Under the pieces are notes generated by a model, which saw nothing but the letters and a program-made list of their open reading frames with translations, searched no databases and was not told the origin of the DNA. Of a stretch of 64,000 nt of DNA, positions 32,554 to 41,843 are shown in pieces (positions within the stretch are counted from its first letter, which is position 1; each line of letters starts with the position of its first letter). This DNA comes from Vibrio albus (lineage in GTDB: Bacteria; Pseudomonadota; Gammaproteobacteria; Enterobacterales; Vibrionaceae), in assembly GCF_003144035.1 (NCBI RefSeq), contig NZ_QFWT01000014.1, positions 1 through 64,000 of the forward strand, given 5' to 3'. The position numbers and the translations under genes are program-made.

Positions 32554-33408
32554 CTAGAACGTACCGAGAAAGACCCCTGTCGCCAGAACCATACCCACAT
32601 AATTATTATTCAGAAAGGCTCGAAAACAGTCATCTCTTTCCCGATTCCGGATTAGGTATTGCTGAAATCCAAACAGAGCAGCCGCGACCAGAATACCGAC
32701 ATAGAAGAACAGGCCCAACTGCATCCAGTGTCCCAGAGCCGTCATCAGCACCAGTGTCAGCACTTGCAATAAACCGATGATTTTTTTATCCCGCCTGCCA
32801 AACAGAATAGCGGTGGATTTGATGCCGATTTTCAAATCGTCATCTCTATCTACCATGGCGTACTGAGTATCGTAAGCAATGGTCCAGAGAGAATTAATAA
32901 TAAACAGCAGCCAGGCCTGGGGTGGCAACTCGTTAGCCTGGGCAGCCCAGGCCATCGGTATCGCCCAACTGAATGCCAGGCCTAAAAACAGCTGCGGCAC
33001 ATGGGTAAAACGCTTCATAAACGGATAGATCGCCGCCAGCACAATGCCGACGTACGATAACTGTACCGTCAGAGTATTCATGGTCAGAACCAGAAAGAAA
33101 GAGCTGAGAGCCAGAAACAGAAACAGTAACACGGCTTCAAAAGGAGAAACTTTTCCTGATGGTAACGGTCTCGATTTAGTACGCTTCACAAAGCCGTCAA
33201 AATCCCGGTCAGCGTAATCGTTGATCACACAGCCAGCAGAACGCATCAAAAGCACCCCAAGAACAAAAACCAACAATATATTCAGATCCGGCATACCCTC
33301 TGCGGCCAGAAATAGTGCCCATACCGTCGGCCATAGTAGCAGTAAAGAGCCGATAGGACGGTCCATCCGCATAAGCTGCCAATAGGCTCTGGCTTTAGCC
33401 GCACTCAT
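32554..33408 (-). CDS. ubiA: 4-hydroxybenzoate octaprenyltransferase
   Basis: 284-residue integral membrane prenyltransferase that attaches the polyprenyl tail to 4-hydroxybenzoate in ubiquinone synthesis. The two Asp-rich motifs are NDYADRDFDGFVKRT (about 63-77) and YDTQYAMVDRDDD (about 178-190), with eight or nine hydrophobic helices between. The ATG overlaps the ubiC stop by 4 bases (ATGA), so ubiC-ubiA are coupled. Confidence 0.97.
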   Translation of the reverse strand: MSAAKARAYWQLMRMDRPIGSLLLLWPTVWALFLAAEGMPDLNILLVFVLGVLLMRSAGCVINDYADRDFDGFVKRTKSRPLPSGKVSPFEAVLLFLFLALSSFFLVLTMNTLTVQLSYVGIVLAAIYPFMKRFTHVPQLFLGLAFSWAIPMAWAAQANELPPQAWLLFIINSLWTIAYDTQYAMVDRDDDLKIGIKSTAILFGRRDKKIIGLLQVLTLVLMTALGHWMQLGLFFYVGILVAAALFGFQQYLIRNRERDDCFRAFLNNNYVGMVLATGVFLGTF

Positions 33409-33962
33409 GATTGTTCTCCTTTTGTATACACTGGCGAATCAGGCAGAAACAGTTCCGCCACCAGTACTGGCTTTCTGTTCACCCAGATACGGGAGCGACG
33501 GGCGATGAGGGTTTCACCCTGAATATAAACCCAACCGACCTGCATGGCATCCCGCTCCACTTCATCCGCAGAAAATAGAGTCAGCCCCAGAGGCACTTCC
33601 CCCTGCTCAACCAGATCAAAAGGCTGTGCTTCTATTGAACTCTGAGGGATTAATGTTCTTCCAACCAGCCATTCCTGTTCAAGCCCCTCACTCACCAGAC
33701 CTTTCAGAACCACCTCTCTCTGCAGGCAGTCTTCCTCAGCCAGTAAGTTTTTCTCTTCATTCGTTAATCCCTGACGGGACATGTGCTGATTATTGATCAC
33801 TTCTACACGAATACCGCAACTGACAGCAGATAAGCGTTTAGACAGGGAGCCTTGCTCGGTTACCCAGGAAGAAGCGATGTCATTCGGAAACCCGAACTGA
33901 TCCAAGTCATGCCAGTCCACTTTTTGTAGAGCAGTAATGTACCGCTGGATGTGATCGGTCAT
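33405..33962 (-). CDS. ubiC: Chorismate lyase
   Basis: 185 residues. Converts chorismate to 4-hydroxybenzoate and pyruvate, the first committed step of ubiquinone synthesis. The family core is recognisable: SWVTEQGSLSKRLSA, REVVLKG, ARTLIP-type GRTLIPQSS, and the C-terminal ARRSRIWVNRKPVLVAELFLP. Slightly longer than E. coli UbiC (165). Upstream of and coupled to ubiA, its product being the substrate of UbiA. Confidence 0.95.
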   Translation of the reverse strand: MTDHIQRYITALQKVDWHDLDQFGFPNDIASSWVTEQGSLSKRLSAVSCGIRVEVINNQHMSRQGLTNEEKNLLAEEDCLQREVVLKGLVSEGLEQEWLVGRTLIPQSSIEAQPFDLVEQGEVPLGLTLFSADEVERDAMQVGWVYIQGETLIARRSRIWVNRKPVLVAELFLPDSPVYTKGEQS

Positions 33963-34089
33963 AGCGTGAGTATAAATTCAGACACCTGTGAGATAATCGG
34001 TTAAGATAATGTTAGTAATTATACTTGATGTTGCTTCTAAAAAAGCAGCAAAATATAAACAATATCCGGATAATTTTAAATACAGAAAT

Positions 34090-34509
34090 ATGCTTATACG
34101 TTACCTAACCCTGTTTGTATGTGTCGCCAGCCTGTGTTTTTCTTCTTTAACACTTGCAGAAGATAGCTCCGGTGAACAGACTGGCCCGCGTTTCGCCTAC
34201 TTTACTCTGGCACCGGACCTCACCACTAACTTCTACACCAAAGGTAAAAAACTCGGCTATCTGCAGGTCCGAATCGACCTGATGGTGGCCGATGCCAGCT
34301 ATATTGCTGATTTAGAAAAACACCAACCCCTGATTCGGGATGCCATTATCGAAATGATTGGTGAGCAACCCGAAGATAAAATCAAGACGCTGGCAGGCAG
34401 AGAAGAGCTCAGACAAGAACTGAAAGAGCACCTGAACGACATACTACTCGCAGAAACAGGACGTACCCTGCTGACGGATCTTCTGTTTACTAAGTACTTG
34501 TATCAATAG
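34090..34509 (+). CDS. FliL-like exported protein
   Basis: 139 residues from the ATG at 34090, which begins a clear signal peptide (MLIRYLTLFVCVASLCFSSL, cleavage after TLA); the frame is open from 34009 but those 27 codons are unlikely to be used. The mature part (YFTLAPDLTTNFYT, LGYLQVRIDLMVAD, HQPLIRDAIIEMIGEQ) is that of FliL-family flagellar basal body proteins. It is remote from flagellar genes, and a FliL paralogue at this locus is usual in Vibrio. A role in motor function is inferred from the family only. Confidence 0.8.
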   Translation: MLIRYLTLFVCVASLCFSSLTLAEDSSGEQTGPRFAYFTLAPDLTTNFYTKGKKLGYLQVRIDLMVADASYIADLEKHQPLIRDAIIEMIGEQPEDKIKTLAGREELRQELKEHLNDILLAETGRTLLTDLLFTKYLYQ

Positions 34510-34543
34510 TACCGTTTAGCCAGTGACGAACCATCACAGTTCG

Positions 34544-35377
34544 TCACTGATGTTTGATCTGCAGACTGTCTTTCCATCCCAACACAACCCCAGATAACAA
34601 CCCCATCAGGTGGGCTGTATTGGCGATCGCCATATAAGGCTGAACATAACCCAGCACCAGCCAGACCAACATAAAGACGACGATTGGCTTAGGTATAAAT
34701 AGTCCAGATTCAGGAGCACGGCTCCCCATCAGCCAAAGGTAGCCCATCAAGGCGTAAACCACCCCGGATAATCCGCCAAAATACGCGTCTTCCACCCAAT
34801 ACTGGCCTGCACCAGACAGAGCCGCAGACAACAGGAAAATAGTCAGTAACTTCACCGACCCCAGATGCCGCTCAATATCACCGCCCAGTTGCCACCACCA
34901 GAGCAGATTAAAAGCAATATGTAAGACGGAAAAATGCAGCAAAGCATGAGAAACCCAGCGCCAGAGCTGCCACTGCTCTCCCGCTAAGGCAGGAAAATGC
35001 AACAGACTGAATACTGGCTGTTCAAAACCAATCTGACTCAGAATAAAAATGCCCACACACACTCCCATGATACTGAGAGTAAAGGGACCAGCTCTAGACT
35101 GAAGTAAAGCCATCATCCCCGGACTATGGTAACTAAACTTCCGGGTTCTGGACTCTGCTACCGCCCAGGATGCGGCCTGGTATTTTCGATCATGAGGGTT
35201 GTCCAGAAAGTGGCTGAGCTCGGCTTCCGCCTCAACCTGATGCTGGGAATCCTTTAGCCACAGCGCGAAGCTGCCTCCCCCCTCTGGCATCATCTCAATT
35301 GCGATGTGACGTGATGCCATATAGTCAATAAATGCCTGTGCCATTCTGGGGTTGTTCAGAACCACTAATCGAATCAT
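34544..35377 (-). CDS. glpG: Rhomboid intramembrane serine protease
   Basis: 277 residues. A cytoplasmic N-terminal domain (about 1-85) and six membrane helices. The catalytic Ser is in GGLSGVVYALMGY (about 205) and the His in ANTAHLMGLLSG (about 255); the WR-type L1 loop (WRWVSHALLHFSVLH) and a NLLWW segment are also kept. It cleaves membrane proteins within the bilayer. glpE, often next to glpG, is not seen; a tiny hydrophobic frame (35424-35480) is upstream instead. Confidence 0.95.
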   Translation of the reverse strand: MIRLVVLNNPRMAQAFIDYMASRHIAIEMMPEGGGSFALWLKDSQHQVEAEAELSHFLDNPHDRKYQAASWAVAESRTRKFSYHSPGMMALLQSRAGPFTLSIMGVCVGIFILSQIGFEQPVFSLLHFPALAGEQWQLWRWVSHALLHFSVLHIAFNLLWWWQLGGDIERHLGSVKLLTIFLLSAALSGAGQYWVEDAYFGGLSGVVYALMGYLWLMGSRAPESGLFIPKPIVVFMLVWLVLGYVQPYMAIANTAHLMGLLSGVVLGWKDSLQIKHQ

Positions 35378-35423
35378 CTGCCCGTTGCCTGCTATTCAGT
35401 ATTACCCCCATGTAATAACACAC

Positions 35424-35480
35424 TCACCCCAATAGCAGCAATACGCTAATCACACTGATAATCACAATAAAGTCAGACAT
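35424..35480 (-). CDS. Possible 18-residue hydrophobic peptide
   Basis: ATG at 35480 reads MSDFIVIISVISVLLLLG and stop. A single membrane helix would fit. The upstream GGATAGG is about 10 bases before the ATG, a modest ribosome binding site. It lies 46 bases before glpG on the same strand. It could be a small membrane protein or a leader peptide, or chance. Confidence 0.25.
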   Translation of the reverse strand: MSDFIVIISVISVLLLLG

Positions 35481-35526
35481 GGCAACAACCTATCCAGAGA
35501 CTGAACAGGGATCATGATGATATTGG

Positions 35527-35743
35527 TTATCCACCAACGATCAATATTTCATCAATTGTGGATAAAACTGTGAATTGCGTTGATAAAGTGTTTTTGATGA
35601 TCAGGATCCACAATATATAGTAATGATCCTTTTTAATATGTGTGTAATAGTAAAAGTATCCCCAGAGGCAAAAACCTCTGTAAGGCCTAATATTCCCTTG
35701 TTTCTGACAGCTAAGAAATATTTTAACCACAAAGTTATACACA
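35527..35743. promoter_or_regulatory. Cluster of DnaA boxes between glpG and rpoH
   Basis: Perfect matches to TTATNCACA at 35557-35565 (minus) and 35735-35743 (plus, TTATACACA), with one-mismatch sites at 35527-35535 (TTATCCACC) and 35723-35731 (TTAACCACA). About 400 bases here hold no other gene. It could titrate or reactivate DnaA as datA/DARS sites do in E. coli; that is inference. Confidence 0.5.
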
Positions 35744-35896
35744 GGCAGAGTCATATCAGTGATAACGATTTGGATCCATGTCATGACATTCTGATACCTA
35801 ATGGGGTAGATCGTTGATCTGAAACGTTATACCAAAGGGGAAAAGTCTTTAATTTGAAGGGAATTATCAGGACAAGACATCCGAAGAAAACAAGCA

Positions 35897-35925
35897 CAAA
35901 AAAACCGGGTTCTGTAAGAACCCGG
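35897..35925 (-). terminator. Rho-independent terminator of rpoH
   Basis: Stem CCGGGTTCT (35905-35913) / AGAACCCGG (35917-35925), 3-base loop, followed on the minus strand by TTTTTTTG. It lies 40 bases after the rpoH stop. Confidence 0.93.
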
Positions 35926-35965
35926 CCTTTGTATGATCTTCTGATTTTGATTGAGATAAAAAAGC

Positions 35966-36823
35966 TTAGATGTCACCAACAGCGAGTTTCAGTTTCTTCA
36001 TCGCATTTTTTTCTAGCTGGCGGATACGCTCTGCGGAAACACTATAGGTTTCGGCCAGTTCCTGCAGGGTAGATTTTTTATCATCCAGCCAGCGAGAGCG
36101 GACAATATGCTGACTCCGGTCATCCAACGTCGCCAATGCGTGTGCCAGACGGTTGTTGGTGTGCTGTTCCCAGTTATCGGCTTCGACGCTCTCTGCAACA
36201 TCTGACTGCTTATCTTCCAGATACAGAACCGGTGCGGTGTAGCTTGCAGCAGAGTCATCATCATCAACAGGCATTTCGAATGTGGCATCCTGAGCGGCAA
36301 GACGAGATTCCATCTCACGAACTTCTGATGGTTCGACACCCAGCTCACGGGCTACAGTTTCAACCTCACCGTTATTAAACCAGCCAAGACGCTTTTTCGA
36401 CTTACGCAGGTTAAAGAAGAGTTTACGCTGCGCCTTAGTCGTTGCAATTTTTACAATCCGCCAATTACGCAGTACATATTCGTGGATCTCAGCCTTAATC
36501 CAGTGAACGGCAAAAGATACCAGCCGAACACCCACTTCAGGGTTAAAGCGTTTTACCGCTTTCATCAGGCCAATGTTACCTTCCTGGATAAGATCAGCCA
36601 TAGGAAGACCATAACCTGAATAACCACGCGCTACGTGAACAACGAATCGAAGGTGAGAAAGGATAAGCCCTTTCGCTGCTTCAATTTCACCTTTGTAGTG
36701 TAATCGCTCTGCCAGTCCGCGTTCTTCGTCAGCGGTCAGCATAGGGTAGCTGTTTACTGAGCGGATATAGCCATCAAGGCTATCCTGAGTAACCAGAGCC
36801 ATTGAATACGTTTGGTTTGTCAT
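35966..36823 (-). CDS. rpoH: RNA polymerase heat-shock sigma factor (sigma-32)
   Basis: 285 residues from the ATG at 36823 (GAGGAAC just upstream); an in-frame codon at 36847 is not favoured. Sigma-70 regions 2 (DLIQEGNIGLMKAVKRFNPE, VRLVSFAVHWIKAEIHEY) and 4 (TLQELAETYSVSAERIRQLE) are present, and the RpoH box QRKLFFNLR, which distinguishes this family, is exact. It directs heat-shock genes and is regulated in the family by mRNA folding and DnaK/FtsH. A perfect DnaA box lies upstream (36912-36920). Downstream of ftsYEX, the conserved order. Confidence 0.97.
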   Translation of the reverse strand: MTNQTYSMALVTQDSLDGYIRSVNSYPMLTADEERGLAERLHYKGEIEAAKGLILSHLRFVVHVARGYSGYGLPMADLIQEGNIGLMKAVKRFNPEVGVRLVSFAVHWIKAEIHEYVLRNWRIVKIATTKAQRKLFFNLRKSKKRLGWFNNGEVETVARELGVEPSEVREMESRLAAQDATFEMPVDDDDSAASYTAPVLYLEDKQSDVAESVEADNWEQHTNNRLAHALATLDDRSQHIVRSRWLDDKKSTLQELAETYSVSAERIRQLEKNAMKKLKLAVGDI

Positions 36824-36911
36824 TCCGTTCCTCGTTCGTCTCTTCATCAGACAAATTAGTTAGCCCACCAATACTGAACCTTATCAGAACAAGATTCAAG
36901 CGGATCGATTA

Positions 36912-36920
36912 TTATCCACA
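36912..36920 (+). promoter_or_regulatory. DnaA box in the rpoH upstream region
   Basis: TTATCCACA, a perfect consensus 9-mer 89 bases before the rpoH start. DnaA boxes overlap rpoH promoters in E. coli as well, so DnaA control of rpoH is likely conserved. Confidence 0.6.
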
Positions 36921-37033
36921 GATCTTTTTGCTATACAAGTGCAAAGTATAAAGAGTCGCTATTCTCTTGCCGTTTTTATGACAAGTATGAAAAAGATTAG
37001 TTCCGCCTTTCCATCACTCATTCAGCCAGGCAA

Positions 37034-37981
37034 TCAGACTGGCTCAATCTCTTTCAAATGACGGCGAGTAGAAAGCCGGGCCGCCACAAAACCAAGAAAA
37101 GCACCTAACATGAGTAACGCAAACGACTCATCAACATTCAATCCTATCAGACGGAAATGACTGTCATACAATTGTGCCAGGTCCTCGACTGCCCCATTGA
37201 GCAATATGGTAATTATCGCAGTCAGAATCCACGCCAGTATCGCTCCCAGAACCCCAAACCAAACGCCCGAATACAGGTAGGGACGCAAAATAAAGCTGTC
37301 TGTCGCGCCAATCATCTTCATCACCTGGATCTCATCCTTGTGAGCCAGCACAGTAAAGCGAAGGGTATTACCGACGATCAGAAAGACGGCACTCAGCATC
37401 AGCACCACCAGTATCACGGCAACGGTGATGGCTAGTGTACGAATCGAATCCAGCCGGGCCATCCAGTCTTCATCCATGCGGACATCGGAAATCTCGTCCA
37501 TCTGTCCGATGCGTGATGCGATCTGGCGAATAGCACTGTCTTGTTCAACCCCAGGAGAAATAATCAGCACTGCCGGAAGAGAGTAGTCACTCAACAAGGC
37601 GATAGCGTCGTCAAAACCAGCATACTGACTCAAATCACTCAACCCCTGCTGCGGTGAGACATAGTTGATAGCCTTGATCTCCGGCCAGCTTTCCAGCTCA
37701 TCCTTCAGTACCATAATTCTGGCTTCAGGTGTATCGTCATGCAGGTAGACGCTTAGCTGGGATGGACTTGCGATCCCTTCAGCCACCTGAACAATATTTT
37801 TTCCCACCAGATACAGACTGGCCGGCATCGTTAAGGCCATCGCAATGACCGCCAGAGTCAGACTATTTCCCAAAGGCCGGAACCAGAGAGCAAAGAATGA
37901 TTTCTTTGCCTGCAGCATATGCGCACGCAGAAAACTGATTCGACGGATATCGGGCTTGTTCCGTGGTTTATGACTGGCCAT
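37034..37981 (-). CDS. ftsX: Cell division protein FtsX
   Basis: 315 residues. The permease-like partner of FtsE. A cytoplasmic N terminus, first membrane helix at about 42-65 (SLTLAVIAMALTMPASLYLV), a periplasmic domain (about 66-190) that recruits the amidase activator EnvC, then three helices. It couples divisome ATP hydrolysis to septal peptidoglycan splitting. Its start overlaps the ftsE end by 14 bases. Confidence 0.96.
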   Translation of the reverse strand: MASHKPRNKPDIRRISFLRAHMLQAKKSFFALWFRPLGNSLTLAVIAMALTMPASLYLVGKNIVQVAEGIASPSQLSVYLHDDTPEARIMVLKDELESWPEIKAINYVSPQQGLSDLSQYAGFDDAIALLSDYSLPAVLIISPGVEQDSAIRQIASRIGQMDEISDVRMDEDWMARLDSIRTLAITVAVILVVLMLSAVFLIVGNTLRFTVLAHKDEIQVMKMIGATDSFILRPYLYSGVWFGVLGAILAWILTAIITILLNGAVEDLAQLYDSHFRLIGLNVDESFALLMLGAFLGFVAARLSTRRHLKEIEPV

Positions 37982-38645
37982 AACCGTCTACCTCACTCAA
38001 AAAGCCATGGTTCAGTTCAAAGCGACGATATTGAGGACGGGTGTCCACCAGCCCGATATCGTGTGTCGCAAACAATATGGACACACCAGCGCGGTTAAAC
38101 TCCTCAAACAATTTCAGCATGTCGGAAGAGAGATCCGGGTCCAGATTGCCAGTCGGCTCATCCGCTAATACCAGTGTAGGACGGTTGACCACCGCACGGG
38201 CAATCCCCACCCTTTGCTGCTCACCACCAGAAAGCTGGCTTGGCAGGCATTTAGCCTTATCCAGTAATCCGGTTTTATCCAGTGCCGCCGATACCCGACG
38301 TTTGATGTCATTTTCGGAAGCGGATTCTATCCGCATCGGCAGAGCCACATTATCAAACACTGAACGGTCCATCAGCAGCTTGTGGTCCTGAAAAACAATA
38401 CCAATACGTCGGCGTAAAAAAGGAATATCCTGTGCAGAGATTCGGGTGATGTCGTGCTGATTGAAGCTGATTTTCCCGTCTGAAGGCCGTTCAATGGCAC
38501 AGATCAGTTTCAGCAGTGTACTTTTCCCTGCCCCGGAATGTCCGCCCAGAAAGGCCATTTCACCTCTACGCAGATGAAAATCTACTTTCTGTAATGCCTG
38601 TCGACCACCCCGGTAGACCTTACTGACTTGCTGAAACTTAATCAC
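37968..38645 (-). CDS. ftsE: Cell division ATP-binding protein FtsE
   Basis: 225-residue ABC ATPase with Walker A GGHSGAGKST, signature LSGGEQQRVGIARA and Walker B LVLADEPTGNLD. It forms the FtsEX complex at the division ring. It lies 45 bases downstream of ftsY and overlaps ftsX. Confidence 0.97.
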   Translation of the reverse strand: MIKFQQVSKVYRGGRQALQKVDFHLRRGEMAFLGGHSGAGKSTLLKLICAIERPSDGKISFNQHDITRISAQDIPFLRRRIGIVFQDHKLLMDRSVFDNVALPMRIESASENDIKRRVSAALDKTGLLDKAKCLPSQLSGGEQQRVGIARAVVNRPTLVLADEPTGNLDPDLSSDMLKLFEEFNRAGVSILFATHDIGLVDTRPQYRRFELNHGFLSEVDGYGQS

Positions 38646-38690
38646 CCTTTATCCCTCGACTATCAGATGGCTTATCATGCTTCCTTGCTA

Positions 38691-39932
38691 TTATTCTTCC
38701 CGGCTAAACAGAGCATCAATAAAACTCTGCGCTTCAAACGGACGCAGATCATCGATACTTTCACCCACACCGATATAACGGATAGGAATACCGAACTGAT
38801 CCGCTATCGCAAAAATCACCCCGCCTTTTGCGGTTCCATCCAGTTTAGTCAGAGTAATACCGGTTATCGGTGCAACATCACTAAACAGTTTTGCCTGACT
38901 GATGGCATTCTGTCCTGTTCCGGCATCCAGCGTCAGCATAATTTCATGTGGGGCGGCATCATCGACTTTCTTCATCACACGCACAATCTTGCGCAGCTCT
39001 TCCATCAGATTGCTCTTGTTCTGCAGACGACCTGCGGTATCTGCAATCACGACATCAACGCCACGGGCTTTAGCTGATTCGATGGCATCATAAATCACTG
39101 ACGCACTATCGGCACCGGTATGCTGAGCCACAACAGGTACATTGTTCCGCTCCCCCCATACCTGCAGTTGCTCTACCGCTGCCGCTCGGAAGGTATCGCC
39201 GGCAGCCAGCATCACGCTTTTACCTTCACGCTGGAACTGCTTCGCCAGCTTACCAATGGTGGTAGTTTTACCGACACCGTTCACCCCGACCATCAGGATC
39301 ACATATGGAGTCTTGCTGGTATCCACCTGAAGAGGCTGCTCAACATGAGCAAGGATACCGGTCATTTCTTCTTTCAGCAGGTTATACAGCGCTTCACCAT
39401 CCTTCAGTTCCCGGCGATCGGCTTTCTCTGTCAGGTTCTCGATGATTTTCATTGTGGTGTCCATACCCACGTCCGCAATCAACAGCTGCTCTTCCAGCTC
39501 TTCAAACAGCTCGTCATCAATTTTCTTACCTTTAAACAGTCCAAAGAAACCGGCACCGATATTCTGTTTGGTTCTTGCCAGGCTGCGTTTCAAACGGGCA
39601 AAGAAGCTTTCGGTTGGTTTTTCCTGCTCCTGAACACGTTCAGGCTCATTTTCCGTCTCATAAGTTGTCTCGGAAGCGACGGAGACCTCATCTTCTGAAA
39701 TGGTCTCTTCACTTTCTTCAACCGGCACGTCTTCGTCGGCTGCTATTTCTGTATCCAAAACGGGCTGTAATTCTTCGGTCGCTTCAGCCTTACTCACCTC
39801 TTCGAACTGTTCTGCGTCAGTGAGATTTTCTGAGGATTGAGATTCCTGCTCTTTTTGCTCATTAGCTGTTGCCTGCTCTTCGTCACCAAAGCCCAGCCAT
39901 GATAATAATCCGCGTTTTTTCTTTTCCGCCAT
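38691..39932 (-). CDS. ftsY: Signal recognition particle receptor FtsY
   Basis: 413 residues from the ATG at 39932 (MAEKKKRGLLSWLGFG matches the usual FtsY N terminus); 31 earlier codons in frame are ignored. An acidic N-terminal A domain (about 17-110) is followed by N and G domains with GTPase motifs GVNGVGKTTTIGKLA, DTAGRLQNKSNL and TLTKLDGTAKGG. It docks ribosome-SRP complexes at the membrane for SecYEG. First gene of ftsY-ftsE-ftsX; divergent from rsmD. Confidence 0.97.
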   Translation of the reverse strand: MAEKKKRGLLSWLGFGDEEQATANEQKEQESQSSENLTDAEQFEEVSKAEATEELQPVLDTEIAADEDVPVEESEETISEDEVSVASETTYETENEPERVQEQEKPTESFFARLKRSLARTKQNIGAGFFGLFKGKKIDDELFEELEEQLLIADVGMDTTMKIIENLTEKADRRELKDGEALYNLLKEEMTGILAHVEQPLQVDTSKTPYVILMVGVNGVGKTTTIGKLAKQFQREGKSVMLAAGDTFRAAAVEQLQVWGERNNVPVVAQHTGADSASVIYDAIESAKARGVDVVIADTAGRLQNKSNLMEELRKIVRVMKKVDDAAPHEIMLTLDAGTGQNAISQAKLFSDVAPITGITLTKLDGTAKGGVIFAIADQFGIPIRYIGVGESIDDLRPFEAQSFIDALFSREE

Positions 39933-40167
39933 CCGGGTTAATCCTGAATCTGCCTGTTTATTTTTAAGTAAACCTGTATATATTCTCTGTCCTGATTGTT
40001 TAAGCAAAGAAGCCTGTTTAAACAAAGAAATATGGCCGTGCTCTTGCTACACTCTGCCAGCACCGAATAATAAGGTGTATTTATGTTGTAAAGTTTACTC
40101 AGGAACAAAACCCGAGCATTGAACATTAACGTCCTAATAGTATCACTTTTTTACGGTCAGAAAATCT

Positions 40168-40794
40168 ATGGTAAAGCGTCGTCAACACAACTTATCTCAA
40201 AAAAACTCATCACTAAAGCCATCACCGAAAAAGAAAGCGACTTCCGGTTTTGTTCGCATCATCAGCGGGCTGTGGCGGGGAAGAAAGCTGCCGGTGCATG
40301 ATGCTGAAGGGCTGCGTCCGACCACAGACAGGGTAAAAGAAACCGTTTTTAACTGGCTGGCACAGGATATACCGGGGGCAAGATGCCTCGATTTGTTTGC
40401 CGGCTCCGGAGGGCTGGGCTTTGAAGCGGCTTCCCGGCAGGCTGAACAGGTCACGATGCTTGAGTTAAATCCCAAGGCCTATAAGCAGCTGACCTCTAAT
40501 GTCGAGACACTGAAGACGAACAGCATTACGGTCACCAATACAGACAGCCTGGAATACCTGCGCGCACAGGGCTCGCCTTTTGATGTGGTATTTATCGACC
40601 CACCCTTCAGAAAGGGGTTGCTGGAAGAAGCTGTCAACCTGCTGGAAACCAACGGCTGGCTGGCTGATAACGCCATGATTTATGTCGAGACAGAAAAAGA
40701 ACTACTTCTGCCCGAACTGCCACCAAGCTGGTCTCTTTACCGGGAAAAAAATGCTGGCCAGGTCAGCTTCCGCTTATTTACACGCAGTATATGA
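40168..40794 (+). CDS. rsmD: 16S rRNA (guanine-966-N2)-methyltransferase
   Basis: 208 residues. GLWRGRKLPVHDAEGLRPTT, LDLFAGSGGLGFEAASR (SAM binding) and the catalytic FIDPPF motif identify RsmD, which methylates G966 of 16S rRNA in the assembled 30S subunit. A basic N-terminal extension of about 25 residues is longer than in E. coli. Divergent from ftsY, the conserved arrangement. Confidence 0.95.
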   Translation: MVKRRQHNLSQKNSSLKPSPKKKATSGFVRIISGLWRGRKLPVHDAEGLRPTTDRVKETVFNWLAQDIPGARCLDLFAGSGGLGFEAASRQAEQVTMLELNPKAYKQLTSNVETLKTNSITVTNTDSLEYLRAQGSPFDVVFIDPPFRKGLLEEAVNLLETNGWLADNAMIYVETEKELLLPELPPSWSLYREKNAGQVSFRLFTRSI

Positions 40795-40807
40795 CCGGGT
40801 ACTCGCC

Positions 40808-41437
40808 CTAATAAAGCACAGACGCGGTAATTAACGCCTGCGATATTAAGTAAGTACTATTCAGCACCAGATTGCCGTTTTTTGCAGGTAACCCTTTGTG
40901 CTTAAAAGCATGGCCGATACAGCAAGTCAGTAGCAGAAATGCGCCGGTAAACCCAAGCAGCGATGCCGGCGAACTTTGATGCATCCAGACCTCTGCCGCT
41001 GCCCAGGTCATCTGCACCATTCCGGCTCCAAGTGTCACCACCGACCACAAAATGCCAGATAAAGATGGAAGACCAATAAAAAGCAGAATAACTAACGCCG
41101 CATACAGCATAGAAGGGATCCAGTAGCTAAGAGGACCGGAAAGCTGTAACCAGGAGGCCTTACCATAACATATAGAAACCACAACAAACGACAATACCGC
41201 TAACTCATAAAAGCGGTTTGAGAGCAAAAAAAACAGGTTGCCAGCCAGGGAAAACGCTAACCCGGCCAATACCCACTGTTCCGTCAGTAACAACTCCCCA
41301 CCACTATGATGAAAAAGCGTCATGACTAACAAGACCATGGTTAACAGTTTAAAAAAAACTGCCAGCCTTTTCTTTTCCATTTGAGTGGCACACAGGCACA
41401 CCCCTCCCGAAGCACCAACAGCCAGCCAAACAAACAT
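40808..41437 (-). CDS. YhhN family (lysoplasmalogenase-like) membrane protein
   Basis: 209 residues from the ATG at 41437 (AGAGGA seven bases upstream). Seven or eight hydrophobic helices with the TMEM86/YhhN pattern (FFKLLTMVLLVMTL, LAGLAFSLAGN). Animal relatives hydrolyse lysoplasmalogens; the bacterial function is unknown. The usual LxxGxxxDxxL motif is degraded (GNLFFLLSNRF in place of GDxxL), so activity is doubtful. Next to rsmD, as yhhN is near rsmD in E. coli. Confidence 0.75.
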   Translation of the reverse strand: MFVWLAVGASGGVCLCATQMEKKRLAVFFKLLTMVLLVMTLFHHSGGELLLTEQWVLAGLAFSLAGNLFFLLSNRFYELAVLSFVVVSICYGKASWLQLSGPLSYWIPSMLYAALVILLFIGLPSLSGILWSVVTLGAGMVQMTWAAAEVWMHQSSPASLLGFTGAFLLLTCCIGHAFKHKGLPAKNGNLVLNSTYLISQALITASVLY

Positions 41438-41843
41438 AATAAATCCTCTGTGACACAAGCAGTATCCAATTACTTCCCTAATCAGCAGGAAAGTCGATAC
41501 ACAAATAGCGGATAGATCAGTTGTCTATCTCATTTTATTTTTCTTTTGTTGAGCTCAGCCAACGCACTCCAATCCACATGAAGTACTCAGGCTCTACTGT
41601 TTATGATGAAACGGTTAATTATTATATTCTTTACTAAACGTTGATATTACTAGACCTGCCTCCGGAATCAACAAAATAATCCCGATAGCAAAAAAATAGC
41701 AAATAATGGAATGATGTTATATGGCGGGATTATTTACTAAATATGGAAGATATGCTGGGTGATAATATTACTTATTTGCGTTTTATGATTGTTCACATAG
41801 AACCGCCATAGCGTGCATTGAGGTTATCTATTGGTATCACGTC
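41438..41843. other. A/T-rich gap with a long inverted repeat
   Basis: 406 bases without a gene. Arms AAATAATCCCG (41674-41684) and CGGGATTATTT (41725-41735) are exact complements 40 bases apart. The repeat may be a hairpin end of the leftward gene at 41844 or a relic of a miniature element. Confidence 0.5.

Noticed and set aside
35527..35817. 85- and 64-codon frames in the glpG-rpoH gap
   Set aside because: No ribosome binding sites, low-complexity translations, and the region is better explained by DnaA boxes.
38628..39698. Long plus-strand frames (149 and 192 codons) across ftsY
   Set aside because: Antisense shadows of ftsY, whose GTPase motifs are unmistakable.
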